From: Kuschelorhynchus macadamiae
Lineage: Eukaryota; Arthropoda; Insecta; Coleoptera; Curculionidae
Assembly (NCBI GenBank): GCA_030620095.1
Contig: JAUTXW010000588.1
Location: 2,105,001 to 2,169,000 of the forward strand
Direction of reading: 5' to 3'
DNA length: 64,000 bases
This document shows positions 63,601 through 64,000 of the stretch, one piece after another. Position 1 is the first letter of the stretch. Every line of letters begins with the position of its first letter. The notes below the pieces were generated by a model that had not been told where the DNA came from, ran no database searches, and saw only the letters and a list, made by a program, of their open reading frames with translations. The position numbers and the translations under genes were made by a program.

Positions 63601-64000
63601 GTAAGCTAATGCATTAGATCTGACGGAGATAGCAACATTTCGGTAGTACATATTTAATACTGGAGATGGCAGATTTACGTATCATGGCATTTTAACCGTT
63701 TCACGTTGAATTGGAGTAGGCAACTTTGTATACTGGTGTAACGAAATAGCTATTAACGAATGGTACAAAAAAACCCCATTTCGACCGCAACATCTCGATT
63801 ACCCAGTAATAGAATAAAGAGGCAAAAAGTTGTTTTTGTTTTCCGATAATTATTGCGTCATTTCATTGGAAGAATTCTAATAGTGATAAAATTATTTAGT
63901 ACAATGTATGTTATTAAGGTTCACTCTGGTATTATGCGCATTAGTACGTTTTTTGTCTTTTAACTTGTTTTAAGTTCTTTTTATGCGCTCATGTTGCTCT
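63601..64000. other. no gene seen; repeated GGAGATAGCA words
   Basis: GGAGATAGCA near 63,621 and GGAGATGGCA near 63,662 recur with copies at 60,407 and (inverted) about 63,390. Upstream flank of the minus-strand gene; no frame. Confidence 0.5.

Overview
This is AT-rich animal DNA, almost certainly insect. The kinds of mobile element and the (AT)n arrays suggest a repeat-bloated genome such as a beetle's, but the sequence does not settle the order. I find no convincing intact host gene. Nearly every protein-like signal is a transposable element or its remnant, and the largest are nested in each other.

Region 1-19,706 is a stack of elements set among (AT)n arrays. A Penelope-like element (PLE1) occupies 42-13,041. 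It has an inverted, 5'-truncated copy on the minus strand, then a direct 3'-end copy acting as a pseudo-LTR (9,492-10,175), then a long plus-strand copy with reverse transcriptase and a broken GIY-YIG endonuclease. An env-bearing errantivirus-type Ty3/gypsy element (792-8,482, minus strand) sits inside the inverted copy with a CATG target duplication, a tRNA-Ser-type primer site and almost identical LTRs. Next come two Tc1/mariner-superfamily elements with long modular inverted repeats (A, 13,502-16,163; B, about 17,549-19,188), separated by (AT)n arrays of about 1.1 kb and 0.5 kb.

Region 19,700-37,000 is mostly low-complexity or unrecognised AT-rich DNA. It carries a degenerate tandem repeat (19,725-20,840), a second PLE split by a non-LTR retrotransposon (22,700-24,376), a decayed multi-copy arthropod gene (28,180-28,850), a small MITE and a foldback element, and a broken IS630-type transposase with an unusually long D-to-E spacing (30,600-32,051).

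Region 37,000-54,500 holds mariner-like element E (37,026-40,864), with a PLE remnant nested in it and what looks like a 50-nt spliceosomal intron in its transposase. It also holds a Tc1 remnant (45,990-46,200), foldback repeats, a second copy of the 19.7-kb repeat family (47,380-48,210) and two small unrecognised ORF clusters (50.1 and 50.8-51.8 kb).

Region 54,500-64,000 holds a third PLE fragment bracketed by (AT)n, three copies of a repeat of which two have a tRNA-like box A/box B head, and mariner-like element C (57,131-59,625). C's transposase has a different putative intron, which itself carries a MITE. A decayed multi-exon transposase-like gene follows (60,564-about 63,600).

The main points for follow-up are the introns at two different positions in sister transposases (C and E), the recurring head-to-head PLE 3' ends with hammerhead-like cores, and the conflict between near-identical LTRs and broken errantivirus reading frames.
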